Source: UKL13-2 sp038206765 (GTDB lineage Bacteria; Pseudomonadota; Gammaproteobacteria; Burkholderiales; Usitatibacteraceae). Taken from it: a stretch of 64,000 nt of DNA. Below, one piece after another: positions 10,101-18,325 of the stretch. Position numbers and translations under genes: made by a program. The stretch is from assembly GCA_038206765.1 (NCBI GenBank), contig JBBRAM010000001.1, positions 124,001-188,000 of the forward strand, given 5' to 3'. Each line of letters opens with the position of its first letter. The stretch's first letter is position 1. A model generated the notes under the pieces. It saw only the letters and a program-made list of their open reading frames with translations. It ran no database searches and was not told the origin of the DNA.

Positions 10101-10360
10101 CGCGAAGCTCGGTCGGTACGGGTGTGATGGGCGGTATGTTGGCCGCGACGTTCCTAGCGATTTTCTTTGTGCCGCTTTTTTATAAAGTCATCACCGACCG
10201 AAAATTTAAAGAGAGCAAATCGGACGCGGAAATTCGCTCAGAAGCGGAGCATTCACGTGGCGATACCAAACAAAATCTACATACCCCGCATCGCAACCCT
10301 ACCGTCAGCGCGGCATTAAAGGACGATGCCGATAGCAACAAAGGTAACGATCATGAATAA
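7103..10360 (+). CDS. acrB: RND multidrug efflux transporter, HAE1 family
   Basis: A 1085-residue inner-membrane proton/drug antiporter. It begins MFSRFFIDRPIFAFVISI, typical of HAE1 pumps, and has the proton-relay residues: a paired Asp in GIVVDDAIVV (about 407-408) and a Lys in GLAAKNAILIVEF (about 941). Two large periplasmic loops and about 12 membrane segments follow the family pattern. The C-terminal tail after about residue 1035 is long and polar (HSRGDTKQN and beyond), longer than in E. coli AcrB (1049). The gene overlaps the next one by eight bases, which suggests translational coupling. Substrate range cannot be deduced. Confidence 0.95.
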   Translation: MFSRFFIDRPIFAFVISIFIVIAGLASMRSLPIAQYPEISPPTVQVIAVYPGASAEVIEQTVAAPIENALTGVEGMMYMASTSTSNGSTTITITFEIGTNADQAALNVNNRVKQVEAKLPQEVRRQGLTVVKGSSAFLQVLAFYSPDGRFNDIYTSNYVTLNILDQLKRVPGTTNVQIFGAKDYAMRVWLKPDRMTQLKVTVEDVARALNEQNAQFAAGKIGQSPNGGNQEMVYTVTTKGRLATTEEFENIIVRSNPDGNQMRLKDIARIELGSKDYDFIGYFNGKPATLVGIFLQPGANALEAAKQVNTVMTGLKAKFPEGFDYGVPYDTTRFVEVSIREVLITLAEAMALVFIVVFLFLQNWRATLIPFAAVPVSLIGTFAGLQLLGYSINTLTLFGMVLAIGIVVDDAIVVLENVERIMHEEGLAAREAAIRAMKEVTGPVIAIVLTLCSVFVPIAFLGGLTGELYRQFAVTISIAVILSGIVALTMTPALCVVLLKQEHRRADDASTGLFGRFFAWFNHWFARITTRYTSGVLWMIRRSTIGVLLFLGMIGLTVGLGIFTPSSLVPDEDQGYYIAAVFLPDGASLDRTDKVVKEVIKAIQSNPNNQDVIAFTGFDFLGGGYKNSAATLFVTQKHWDERTVTGKELVGDFFMKTGGIKEALVLAFNPPAIFGLGNTGGFEFYIQNRGEGGAAKLQQGMFAMMGAAAKDPKLAGVQTLWRAAAPQLNVNVDRNKAKALGVPLDSAFNTLAATLGTYYVNDFNKYGRTWQVLMSADSQYRKRPDDIGRIFVRSDRGTMVPVSAFAKVEYSAGPDSLDRYNNLPAVKMIGNGAPGVSSGQAIEEVERVAKQALPSDMSLDWSGASFQEKRVGNNAIYALVLAGLMAFLILAAQYEKWSLPLSVLLAVPFGLFGALVAVKLRGFTNDVYFQIGLVTLVGLAAKNAILIVEFAVLKSHEGVGAAAAALEAARLRFRPILMTSMAFILGVVPLAFSHGAGAGARSSVGTGVMGGMLAATFLAIFFVPLFYKVITDRKFKESKSDAEIRSEAEHSRGDTKQNLHTPHRNPTVSAALKDDADSNKGNDHE

Positions 10361-11804
10361 AATCTTTCTTCATTTCAAAGCCATCGTTGTTGGTGCCACG
10401 TTGACGCTAACAATCTCAGCCTGCACTTTCGGTCCAGATTACGTGCGACCCAAACTGGAATTACCAATTTCGGTTACCGCTGCGCCGCCAACTGCATCAG
10501 CTACAACTACCGCTGCAAACCCAGCGCCAAATTGGTGGCAGGTTTTTCAAGACGCCAGCCTCGACCAATTGGTGAATGAAGCGTTGGCGAACAACAATAA
10601 TTTGCTTGCGGCTGCTGCACGCGTTACCGAGGCCGACACACAATTTAAAGTGGTTAAGTCCGATCAGCTGCCGATTGTCTACGCAACAGCGGCGCGTGAC
10701 CGAACCCGCAACTCGGCACGATCCAGCAATTTTCGGACAAATATGCCACCCGAAACCACGACCAATCGTGCGGCACTGAATGTGTCATGGGAGATCGATT
10801 TCTGGGGCAAATTTCGTCGCGCTACAGAAGCGGCGCGGGCTGATTTGTTGAGCATTGAGGCCAATCGGGATGCGTTGCGCCTCACGATTGCCAGCCAGAC
10901 TGCCCAAGGCTATGTCGCGCTGCGCTCGCTCGATGCGCAATTTGCTGCGACACAGCTAGGTCTGCGACGTGCTAAAGAAGGTTTCGAGATGCAGAAGAAG
11001 CGCTTCGATGCGGGTGTGGCATCCGAGTTTGAGTATCGCCAACGCGAAGCCGAATACGATGCGGCGCTTGCACAACTTCCGCCAGTAGAAGAAGCGCGTT
11101 CCCGCCAAGAGCGTGCGTTGCTGGTGCTGCTGGGCCGTACGCCAAAGGCAATTTTGGGCGATAAACTGGTGCGTCCGGATGCGGGCGTAAACACGATCAA
11201 AGTCATCCAAGCGCTGCCAGTTGGCATCCCATCGGAGTTGATGTTGAATCGTCCCGATGTACGTGAGGCCGAGCAAAAGCTCATCGCCACTAATGCCCGC
11301 ATCGGCGTTGCGCGTGCCGCCTATTTCCCCTCAATCTCGCTCACCGGAAATTATGGTGGTGAAAGCGCATCGCTATCCGATTTGTTTTCCGGTCCGGCGC
11401 GAACCTGGCAGTTTGCTGGCAATCTCACGCAAGCACTTTGGGGTTCTGGGCGATTGAACAATCAAGCAGCCGCTGCCGAGGCACGAAACGAGCAAGCCCT
11501 GCAAAATTATCGCGGCACTGTGTCGAACGCGTTTCGCGAAGTGGCCGACGCGCTTGGTGCCTACGCAAAATCACGGGCGGTGGCCGATGCTGAAACGCGA
11601 CGCGTTGCATCCCTGCATAAAACTTGGGAGCTGGCCAAACTACGATTTGATCGCGGCGTATCCAGCCAGCTTGACGTGATCGATTCCGAGCGGGGACTGC
11701 TGCTAGCGGAATTCGATCGCATCGCGGCGGATCGTGATTTAAAACTTGCGGTTGCCGATTTTTATCGGGCGCTTGGCGGTACGACGCAGCCCTCCAACCC
11801 TTAA
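10353..11804 (+). CDS. oprM: outer-membrane efflux channel lipoprotein (NodT/OprM family)
   Basis: A 483-residue TolC-like outer-membrane factor that completes the tripartite pump. A lipoprotein signal ends at ISAC, followed by TFGPDYVRP, the usual start of mature OprM/NodT proteins. Two outer-membrane efflux repeats follow, with conserved NWW and SWEIDFWGKFRR in the first half and LMLNRPDVREAEQ and AYFPSISLTG in the second. I chose the ATG at 10353, which overlaps the pump stop codon, rather than the in-frame ATG at 10326, because a lipoprotein signal starts there (MNKIFLHFK). A weak TCGGC/GCCGA hairpin follows the stop near 11814-11828. Confidence 0.92.
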   Translation: MNKIFLHFKAIVVGATLTLTISACTFGPDYVRPKLELPISVTAAPPTASATTTAANPAPNWWQVFQDASLDQLVNEALANNNNLLAAAARVTEADTQFKVVKSDQLPIVYATAARDRTRNSARSSNFRTNMPPETTTNRAALNVSWEIDFWGKFRRATEAARADLLSIEANRDALRLTIASQTAQGYVALRSLDAQFAATQLGLRRAKEGFEMQKKRFDAGVASEFEYRQREAEYDAALAQLPPVEEARSRQERALLVLLGRTPKAILGDKLVRPDAGVNTIKVIQALPVGIPSELMLNRPDVREAEQKLIATNARIGVARAAYFPSISLTGNYGGESASLSDLFSGPARTWQFAGNLTQALWGSGRLNNQAAAAEARNEQALQNYRGTVSNAFREVADALGAYAKSRAVADAETRRVASLHKTWELAKLRFDRGVSSQLDVIDSERGLLLAEFDRIAADRDLKLAVADFYRALGGTTQPSNP

Positions 11805-11877
11805 TTTTTTTACTCGGCGGTAGGCCGAAAAGATCACGTCTGTTTCGCGGCACTCGCCTTGAGATATTGAATATTTT

Positions 11878-12357
11878 TTATGGTTTTTGGGGCGCGCTTC
11901 CAGTCCGCAATCGCTGGGTAATCCACCAGATATGCCCCTCAATATCAATCGCGCCATAGCTGCGATCTGCCCAATATTCAGCACCGTAGTCATGGGTTGA
12001 CGGCGCATCAACAATTGTCGCGCCAGATGCACGCGCCTGTTCGCAGTGCGCGTCCGCATCATCGACGTAGAGCATGATACTTTGCGAGTTCCCGCCAGAA
12101 AGCGATTGCGGACTTTTCAGCATGGCTTTCCATGAATCGACGCTTGCATCGCCGCGTTCCTGCGCAACCATCATCACCGCCTCGCCATAGGTCAGCTCGC
12201 TATGCAAAATGCGGCCATCGTCACCTTCAATTTTTAAGCGCACCGCAAAACCAAACGCGCGACACAGCCAATCAATAGCTGCGCTTGCATCTCGGTAAAC
12301 CAAAGCGCTTGAAAGCCGTGGCCAATTGGCTGGGGCTGGGATCATCGGCATTGTCAT
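11878..12357 (-). CDS. VOC superfamily (glyoxalase/PhnB-like) protein
   Basis: A 159-residue single-domain protein of the vicinal oxygen chelate fold. YRDASAAIDWLCRAFGF is the typical first beta-alpha unit, followed by GEAVMMVAQER, SIMLYVDDADAHCEQARASGA and a C-terminal YWADRSYGAIDIEGHIWWI. These match the PhnB/bleomycin-resistance-like branch often annotated as glyoxalase. Members include enzymes and binding proteins, so no substrate is assigned. It stands alone, convergent with the efflux operon. Confidence 0.8.
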   Translation of the reverse strand: MTMPMIPAPANWPRLSSALVYRDASAAIDWLCRAFGFAVRLKIEGDDGRILHSELTYGEAVMMVAQERGDASVDSWKAMLKSPQSLSGGNSQSIMLYVDDADAHCEQARASGATIVDAPSTHDYGAEYWADRSYGAIDIEGHIWWITQRLRTGSAPQKP

Positions 12358-12449
12358 CTTTAGCGCCTCTTTGGCAAAGAATGAAGTAAATCGTCAAGGT
12401 TCACATCAACATTAAAGCATTCAAAAGATCACTATTCACCACAAAGAAC

Positions 12450-12482
12450 CCTCAAACTCGGCTCTGGGAGCCGAGTTTGAGG
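12450..12482 (-). terminator. rho-independent terminator of the membrane protein gene
   Basis: A perfect 15-base-pair stem (CCTCAAACTCGGCTC with its complement) closes on a three-base loop. It lies 28 bases after the stop of the minus-strand membrane protein gene and is followed on that strand by a T-rich stretch. Confidence 0.75.
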
Positions 12483-12510
12483 CAATTGCTATTCATAAAA
12501 TTAACGAATA

Positions 12511-13068
12511 TCAAGGCCAAAGCCACATAAATGCCAGCGCGCTCACCGTGCCATAAATCAACGCATCGAGCACATCCTTAGCAGCGCTTCCCCAAGGCTT
12601 GCCCATCCAAATCGCAGCCTGCACACCGCCGCAGCCATAAGCAAAAAAGCTGAATATGCCAACCAGATGTCCGCCCCTATTTCCGCCGCCCTGCAACCCT
12701 ACCATTTGCAACGCCAACATCGCGCCCACAGTCGCGATCACGATATTCAACACAAACCATTGCGAAAGCGCACCACCCATTTTGATGTCACCGTTGGCCT
12801 TGACGGTTAAAAATGCAATTGGCCCCTCGCGATATTTTTGTTGCATCGCCTCGGTTTGCATTTCTTTCATGTCGTTAATGTGCGGCATGATGTATTGGCC
12901 TGGCGCAGGGGCATTGGCGCGCACAGCGGCGCGAACCTCGTCTTCATTTCCGAGCTTCATGTAATCCGAGTTATGCCACTTGAAGACCATGTGAATCAAA
13001 CTGCTCGCGACAAAAACGGCAACGGCGGTAACAACAATTGGTAACCATAGCTGAAGGACTTGGTTCAT
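12511..13068 (-). CDS. conserved membrane protein, unknown function
   Basis: A 185-residue inner-membrane protein. The first segment (about residues 8-29, LPIVVTAVAVFVASSLIHMVF) is followed by a soluble part containing HNSDYMKLGNEDEV and QYIMPH, then hydrophobic segments at about 103-122, 133-153 and 165-183. The family recurs as a hypothetical protein in proteobacteria, and I know no assigned function. The start is well supported by AGGAG (AGGAGAATAAAA) before the ATG. It is followed by a strong terminator and is probably monocistronic. Its upstream region contains nested inverted repeats. Confidence 0.7.
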   Translation of the reverse strand: MNQVLQLWLPIVVTAVAVFVASSLIHMVFKWHNSDYMKLGNEDEVRAAVRANAPAPGQYIMPHINDMKEMQTEAMQQKYREGPIAFLTVKANGDIKMGGALSQWFVLNIVIATVGAMLALQMVGLQGGGNRGGHLVGIFSFFAYGCGGVQAAIWMGKPWGSAAKDVLDALIYGTVSALAFMWLWP

Positions 13069-13090
13069 TTTTATTCTCCTCGTAGGTGAA

Positions 13091-13147
13091 TGCAGACCGG
13101 ATAGAACCAGTCCACCAACTTAATTAAGTGATCTAGGTTAGTCTGCA
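13091..13147. promoter_or_regulatory. nested palindromes upstream of the membrane protein gene
   Basis: TGCAGAC (13091-13097) is complementary to GTCTGCA (13141-13147), and between them lies the perfect 12-base palindrome ACTTAATTAAGT (13118-13129). The block sits 25-80 bases before the ATG and could be an operator region. Confidence 0.35.
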
Positions 13148-13236
13148 AATGAAATCATAGGCTCTTTTTAATATTGCTTGCTTGTATGCTGGGTTCGGGC
13201 AATTATTTCAGGTAAGCCAACACCGCAAGGTATTAA

Positions 13237-13611
13237 AATCAGAGCCAAAACATCAATATTCGTGCATCAATAGGATCAGCAACTGTCAACAAAGGCAAAT
13301 TCGTAAAAGCTTGGCTAAAGTACGAAAATGATGAAATTCGTAAACTCGAAATATTTCCTTTTAAAGAATACTCTCATATCGTTGAACTTCAATATTTTGA
13401 TTGCGAAGCGCAAACGAACGCCACGATTCAACGGCTAATTTATTTGCGGCTAGAAAACATTCATTCAGTTTCGATAGACCCATCGAACGCACAATTCTCG
13501 GAACCAACGCCAGCAACCGTCGGACGGGGAACGCTTGATTATGTGTGCGAGCAGATGAATAACATTAGGCAGAAAAAACCAGAAGCGCCAACGCCGCCGA
13601 AGAAACCATGA
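13237..13611 (+). pseudogene. ORF without a start codon, probable gene remnant
   Basis: A 124-codon open frame ends at TGA 13609-13611 and reads as plausible protein (GKFVKAWLKYENDEIRKLEI, then YFDCEAQTNATIQRLIYLRL, and a Pro/Lys-rich tail). No ATG, GTG or TTG start lies in frame near its beginning; the previous in-frame stop is at 13234-13236. Base composition is more AT-rich than the neighbours. I do not recognise the family. The simplest reading is the 3' part of a decayed gene, located beside a tRNA pair. Confidence 0.45.
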
Positions 13612-13707
13612 TTTCTATAAGTAATCAAGACGCGGCGCAGACAGAGCACATCCAAGAACTTTATCGATCCCAGCTGGTTTATTACCTAAAAGTTACCTAA
13701 AAACAAA

Positions 13708-13738
13708 AACGGCTCACACCAAAAAGATGTAAGCCGTT
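13708..13738 (-). terminator. terminator downstream of the tRNA genes
   Basis: On the minus strand a 13-base stem (AACGGCTTACATC with GGTGTGAGCCGTT, two G-U pairs) surrounds a five-base T loop and is followed by TTTGTTTTT. It lies 12 bases after tRNA-Glu and would end the tRNA transcript, possibly together with gltX. Confidence 0.8.
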
Positions 13739-13749
13739 GTTTTTACTGG

Positions 13750-13822
13750 CGTCCCCAACCGGATTCGAACCGGTGTTATCGCCGTGAAAGGGCGGTGTCC
13801 TAGGCCTCTAGACGATGGGGAC
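13750..13822 (-). tRNA. tRNA-Glu (anticodon TTC)
   Basis: A 73-base cloverleaf on the minus strand: acceptor GTCCCCA pairs with TGGGGAC, the D-arm is TCGTCTAGAGGCCTAGGA, the anticodon loop CTTTCAC reads TTC, and the T-arm is CCGGTTCGAATCCGG with discriminator G. CCA is not encoded. It lies close to gltX, whose product charges it. Confidence 0.95.
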
Positions 13823-13864
13823 ATATTCGTCGTGTTACTTGCTGCGTTTACTGCAAAAATTCTT

Positions 13865-13940
<76 letters not shown>

Positions 13941-14034
13941 AATAGAGTCGTGCATTATAGCCGTTGGTGACGGTTTTGCCAAGCTGTGGTTTGAAATTTT
14001 ACGTTTTATCAGATTGAAGACTTTCGCCCTCGGG

Positions 14035-15441
14035 CTACATCCTTGCCAGGCGCGCCAAGACCTCTTCTCGCCCCAGCACTTCCATGATCGCATCAATGGC
14101 TGGCGTCTGCGTTTGGCCGGTTAGCAGAACCCGCAGCGGCATCATGAGCTGCGGCATTTTTAGGCCGTGTTGGCTGACTTGCGCTTTGGCGGCGGCGCTG
14201 ATGTCGGCTTTGATCCAATTCGTGGTGGCTAGTGCTGCCGATAACGCGGTAATCGCGGGCTTAGCAGCGTCTGTGAGATGTTGCCCCAGCAAGGCCGCTT
14301 CAACTTCCGGGCGAACATAAAAATAATGTGCAAGTGCCGCCATTTCGACCAAGGTGGGTGCGCGGTCGCGCAATAGCTCTGCAACCTTTTCGATGGCGGG
14401 ACCGTTTGCAGTGTTCAGGCCTGCCAAAGCCAAAAATGGTTTGAGCATTTCTGCCAATACACTAGGCTCGGTGCGCTTAACGTACTCATGGTTAAGCCAG
14501 CGCAGCTTTTCGGTATTGAATTGCGCGGGCGATGGGGTAATGTGGTCAAGATCAAACCATTCGCAGAACTGCTGCACAGAAAAAATTTCTTCATCACCGT
14601 GCGACCAGCCGAGCCTTGCCAAATAGTTGATAACAGCGTCGCGCAGATAGCCGTCTTGCGGATATTCCATGACACTAACGGCACCATGGCGCTTGGATAA
14701 TTTTTGCCCGTCGTCGCCTAATATCATTGAGACATGCGCGTACTCGGGCAGCTCAGCACCAAGCGCGTTAAGCACGTTGATTTGGCGGGGGGTGTTATTG
14801 ACATGATCATCGCCGCGAATGACGTGGGTGATTTTCATATCCCAATCATCCACACAAACACAAAAATTGTAAGTTGGCGTACCGTCAGAGCGGGCAATGA
14901 CAAAATCATCCAACTCGCCATTATTAAATTCAATGCGCCCTTTGACGCGATCTTCCCAAGCGACCACACCATCTAATGGATTTTTGAAGCGCATCGCAGG
15001 CTTAATGCCAGCCGGAATTGGCGGCAGCGTTTTGCCCGGCTCTGGCCGCCAGCGACCGTCGTAGCGGGGCTTCTCGCCTCGCACCCGTTGCGCCTCGCGC
15101 ATGGCGTCAAGCTCTTCGGGTGTGCAGTAACAAGGGTAGACCGTGCCGGTAGAGAGCATGGTGTGAATCACTTCTTTATAGCGATCCATGCGCTGCATTT
15201 GGTAGAACGGCCCCTCATCGTGATCAAGGCCCAGCCATTTCATGCCATCCAAAATCGCCTGCACGGCTTCTGGTGTCGAGCGCTCGACATCGGTATCTTC
15301 AATCCGCAAAATAAACGTGCCCTTGAAGCGGCGTGCATATGCCCAAGCGAATAACGCCGTGCGGCCACCGCCGATATGTAGAAACCCGGTGGGGCTGGGG
15401 GCGAACCTTGTCCTGACTTCTTTGTTATTACTGGCGTGCAT
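14035..15441 (-). CDS. gltX: glutamyl-tRNA synthetase
   Basis: A 468-residue class I aminoacyl-tRNA synthetase that attaches glutamate to tRNA-Glu in the cytoplasm. It shows RTRFAPSPTGFLHIGGGRTA, where HIGG is the class I HIGH-type motif (residues 22-25), FILRIEDTDVERS, the catalytic-domain HVIRGDDHVNNTPRQ, and the KLSKRHG signature near residue 250. The C-terminal anticodon-binding region is present and the length is normal for the discriminating bacterial type. It is followed on the same strand by tRNA-Ala and tRNA-Glu, which may be co-transcribed. Confidence 0.97.
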   Translation of the reverse strand: MHASNNKEVRTRFAPSPTGFLHIGGGRTALFAWAYARRFKGTFILRIEDTDVERSTPEAVQAILDGMKWLGLDHDEGPFYQMQRMDRYKEVIHTMLSTGTVYPCYCTPEELDAMREAQRVRGEKPRYDGRWRPEPGKTLPPIPAGIKPAMRFKNPLDGVVAWEDRVKGRIEFNNGELDDFVIARSDGTPTYNFCVCVDDWDMKITHVIRGDDHVNNTPRQINVLNALGAELPEYAHVSMILGDDGQKLSKRHGAVSVMEYPQDGYLRDAVINYLARLGWSHGDEEIFSVQQFCEWFDLDHITPSPAQFNTEKLRWLNHEYVKRTEPSVLAEMLKPFLALAGLNTANGPAIEKVAELLRDRAPTLVEMAALAHYFYVRPEVEAALLGQHLTDAAKPAITALSAALATTNWIKADISAAAKAQVSQHGLKMPQLMMPLRVLLTGQTQTPAIDAIMEVLGREEVLARLARM

Positions 15442-15495
15442 GAAAAGCTTTCTTTACGCTGTTGGCGCTAGATTCCGGGGCTGCGTGTTCAGTCG

Positions 15496-16062
15496 CTACA
15501 TTTTTGGAAGCGTAACGCCCTTCTGCCCTTGATATTTTCCGCCACGATCTTTGTAAGAAGTCTCGCACACTTCATCACTTTCAAAAAACAGTACCTGCGC
15601 AACACCTTCGTTCGCATAAATTTTGGCGGGAAGCGGCGTGGTGTTGGAAAACTCCAACGTTACGTAGCCTTCCCATTCAGGCTCAAAAGGAGTGACGTTG
15701 ACGATAATGCCGCAGCGGGCGTAGGTAGATTTGCCTAGGCAAATCGTCAGCACATTACGCGGGATGCGGAAATATTCAACGGTTCGGGCGAGTGCGAATG
15801 AATTTGGCGGGATGATGCAAAAATCGTTGTCTATATTTACAAACGATTTGTCGTCAAAATTTTTGGGGTCAATCACCGTCGAATTGATGTTTGTAAACAA
15901 CTTAAACTCGTTCGAGCAACGAATGTCGTAGCCATAGCTTGACGTACCGTAGCTGACAATACGCTGGCCGTTCGCTTCTCGAATTTGGCCGGGCTCATAG
16001 GGCTCGATCATGCCGTGTTGTTCAGCCATGCGTTTGATCCACTTGTCGCTTTTAATGCTCAC
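15496..16062 (-). CDS. dcd: dCTP deaminase
   Basis: A 188-residue enzyme that converts dCTP to dUTP and ammonia, feeding thymidylate synthesis. The trimeric dUTPase-like fold is recognisable from MIEPYEPGQIREANGQRIVS, SYGTSSYGYDIR, CLGKSTYARCGIIVNVTPFE (with the catalytic region) and the Glu of WEGYVTLEFSNT. The start is GTG at 16062, supported by CAGGAG seven bases upstream; this GTGA overlaps the stop of the preceding gene by four bases. Length and C-terminus (GGKYQGQKGVTLPKM) match the family. Confidence 0.95.
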   Translation of the reverse strand: MSIKSDKWIKRMAEQHGMIEPYEPGQIREANGQRIVSYGTSSYGYDIRCSNEFKLFTNINSTVIDPKNFDDKSFVNIDNDFCIIPPNSFALARTVEYFRIPRNVLTICLGKSTYARCGIIVNVTPFEPEWEGYVTLEFSNTTPLPAKIYANEGVAQVLFFESDEVCETSYKDRGGKYQGQKGVTLPKM

Positions 16063-16400
16063 GTCGTAGTCTCCTGATGTTCAAATGATTGAATGTAATG
16101 GCTGTCACTTTCGTAGGTAACGACCGTCACATCGGCCGCCTCCGCACGTAACGCTTTGAGACTTCGATATTCGCTGGAATCATGCCAGTGGTTTAGCGCG
16201 TCCATCGATTCAAAACGCAGCACCACCAAACGCTCAAAATTTGCGTTAAAACTGCATTCATTGCTCATTACCTTTTGCTGCAAGCCGCGCAATAAAATTT
16301 CGCCGCCATATTGAATAATAGTCGCATCGACTTGCGCCAAATAGCGATGCCATTTCTCCGCATCGCGCACCCGAATGTGTCCTGTTAAAAACGCTGGCAT
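16059..16400 (-). CDS. DUF1330 family protein
   Basis: A 113-residue small protein of the ferredoxin-like DUF1330 family. Its core is AFLTGHIRVRDAEKWHRYL, then GGEILLRG, LVVLRFESMDALNHWHDS and EYRSLKALRAEAADVTVVTYE, the standard pattern. No biochemical role is established. The ATG at 16400 is preferred; an in-frame TTG at 16412 is the alternative, and neither has a clear ribosome site. Its stop overlaps the dcd GTG start, so the two are translationally coupled. Confidence 0.75.
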   Translation of the reverse strand: MPAFLTGHIRVRDAEKWHRYLAQVDATIIQYGGEILLRGLQQKVMSNECSFNANFERLVVLRFESMDALNHWHDSSEYRSLKALRAEAADVTVVTYESDSHYIQSFEHQETTT

Positions 16401-16429
16401 GTTTGATTGCAATCGGATTCGTTCATCGT

Positions 16430-16927
16430 TTAATGGTTGTAGGGCGGGTCGGGCTGCAGGGCGTAGTTCAATAGAGAACGCTGATACCGCTTCACACCTG
16501 CATGCGCGGTGTGATCGCCAATATGCGCGAGCAGCAGAGAAACCGCCTCACGATGTTCGCCTAAATTATAAAAACTAAGTGCTAAAAAAACTTTAAATTC
16601 TTCCGCGTCCGGGAAGGCGGCCAAGCCTTTTTCCAATGTTCGCACCGCATCTGAGTACTGCTCAAGGCAGCGATAACTACTGCCCAAGCCCAGCAAACAA
16701 CCCCGCAAATCATCGCCCTTCAAACCAAGCTCAATCGCACGTTCGTAAAACGGGACGGCATCCTCTTCCAACCCTTGGCAGTCGTAAGTTCCGGCCAGTT
16801 CGTAATTCACTTTGGCGCTCGACGGATTTTTTTTAACTAAATCTAACAAAATCGCCATCGCCTCAGTTAGCTGGGAGGCTTTGCGTAACGCGACTGCACG
16901 CTCGATATTTTTTTCTAAGTCGTTCAT
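16430..16927 (-). CDS. tetratricopeptide-repeat protein
   Basis: A 165-residue soluble protein made almost entirely of TPR-like helical pairs, for example AVALRKASQLTEAMAILLDL, the AGTYDCQGLEEDAVPFYERA unit, SSYRCLEQYSDAVRTLEKGL and SFYNLGEHREAVSLLLAHI. It has no signal peptide, so it is probably cytoplasmic. TPRs mediate protein-protein contacts and no partner is indicated. It lies between apbC and the DUF1330/dcd pair on the same strand, probably in one operon. Confidence 0.75.
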   Translation of the reverse strand: MNDLEKNIERAVALRKASQLTEAMAILLDLVKKNPSSAKVNYELAGTYDCQGLEEDAVPFYERAIELGLKGDDLRGCLLGLGSSYRCLEQYSDAVRTLEKGLAAFPDAEEFKVFLALSFYNLGEHREAVSLLLAHIGDHTAHAGVKRYQRSLLNYALQPDPPYNH

Positions 16928-16957
16928 CGCTACTTGGTTTGCTTAGCTGTTTTCGAG

Positions 16958-18058
16958 TTAAGTATTTTGAATCACAATTTTCGGGAACGCCGACGTGCGA
17001 TCCTGCGATTGCTTGGCGATTTTCACGGCACACTTGCGGGCGATATCTTTATAAATCTTTGCAATCGCACCGTCCGGATCAGCAACCACCGTCGGCTTAC
17101 CACTATCGGTCATTTCACGAATGCTGATATCGAGCGGCAGCGAACCCAGCATATCAATGTTGTAGTCCTTCGCCATTTTCGCACCGCCGCCTTGGCCAAA
17201 AATATGTTCCGAATGGCCGCAGTTGGAGCAAATATGCATCGCCATGTTTTCCACCACGCCGATGATTGGCACGCCGACTTTTTCAAACATTTTTAAGCCT
17301 TTACGGGCATCCAACAGCGCAATATCCTGCGGAGTGGTGACAATTACCGCACCTGTCACTGGCACTTTTTGCGCAAGCGTCAGTTGAATATCGCCCGTGC
17401 CGGGCGGTAGATCGACCACCAAATAATCAAGATCATTCCAGCGGGTTTCGTTAAGCAATTGCTCCAGTGCCTGCGTTACCATCGGGCCGCGCCACACCAT
17501 TGGTGTTTCAGGATCAATCAAAAAACCAACGCTCATCGCCTGAATGCCATGTGCTTCCAGCGGTTCCATCGTTTTACCGTCGCGTGACTGTGGACGGCCG
17601 GTGATCCCGAGCATCATTGGCTGTGATGGGCCGTAAATATCGGCATCCAATATGCCCACAACCGCACCTTCAGCAGCGAGTGCCAGCGCCAAATTCACAG
17701 CAGTAGTGCTTTTACCAACACCACCTTTGCCGGATGCGACGGCGATAATATTTTTAATGCCTGGAATCAGCTTCACGCCACGCTGTGCGCTATGCGAAAC
17801 GATCTTGGTGTAAACATTGGCAGAGACGTTTTCCACGCCCTCAATTTTTTTCAAGCGTTCAACAACCTGCTTGCGAATGCCATCGGTCACGCTTTTGCCG
17901 GGATACGGTAAAACAATCTCGAGCGAGACCATGCTGCCCTCAACCTTGATATTTTTGGCAAATTTCGCGTCGATGAAATTTTCATCCGTGACGGGGTCTA
18001 ATAATTCGCGGAGTGCGTGTTGAACATGCTGCTGAATTTGTTCTGTGGTGTTGCTCAT
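16958..18058 (-). CDS. apbC: iron-sulfur cluster carrier ATPase, Mrp/ApbC family
   Basis: A 366-residue P-loop ATPase that binds and transfers Fe-S clusters to target proteins. The N-terminal DUF59/MIP18-like domain (about residues 1-85) is followed by a deviant Walker A GKGGVGKST (110-118), a switch region GILDADIYGPSQPMMLG and LVVDLPPGTGDIQLTL. The conserved CxxC (CSNCGH, about residue 277) binds the cluster at the dimer interface. It is divergent from metG, the usual arrangement in betaproteobacteria. Confidence 0.95.
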   Translation of the reverse strand: MSNTTEQIQQHVQHALRELLDPVTDENFIDAKFAKNIKVEGSMVSLEIVLPYPGKSVTDGIRKQVVERLKKIEGVENVSANVYTKIVSHSAQRGVKLIPGIKNIIAVASGKGGVGKSTTAVNLALALAAEGAVVGILDADIYGPSQPMMLGITGRPQSRDGKTMEPLEAHGIQAMSVGFLIDPETPMVWRGPMVTQALEQLLNETRWNDLDYLVVDLPPGTGDIQLTLAQKVPVTGAVIVTTPQDIALLDARKGLKMFEKVGVPIIGVVENMAMHICSNCGHSEHIFGQGGGAKMAKDYNIDMLGSLPLDISIREMTDSGKPTVVADPDGAIAKIYKDIARKCAVKIAKQSQDRTSAFPKIVIQNT

Positions 18059-18240
18059 GGGTGCGCCGATCGATACAAAATGTGAGGGTGATATAAATTG
18101 AGAAAATTAAGATTTTGAAATCAGTGTTTTGGTATTGCGCCATTTTATCGGAAACGCGAGGCTTCTCCCGGCAAAAGCAACATGAATCTCGGTATCAAAT
18201 TGATGTCGGGCTTGGTACAATAAACGCAGAAAAATACAAC

Positions 18241-18264
18241 TTCAACTCTGAACTCAACTCTGAA
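18241..18264. repeat. two-copy 12-base tandem repeat upstream of metG
   Basis: TTCAACTCTGAA is followed directly by CTCAACTCTGAA, with one difference. It lies in the apbC-metG intergenic region. Confidence 0.6.
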
Positions 18265-18325
18265 CGCCACAAAACATCACAACAATGATTGTGCGCCAAG
18301 CCTAATTGGCGCAGCTCAAAAATAA

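Noticed and set aside
10326..10352. Earlier start for the outer-membrane efflux gene
   Set aside because: The lipoprotein signal begins at 10353, and the overlap with the pump stop is typical of coupled genes.
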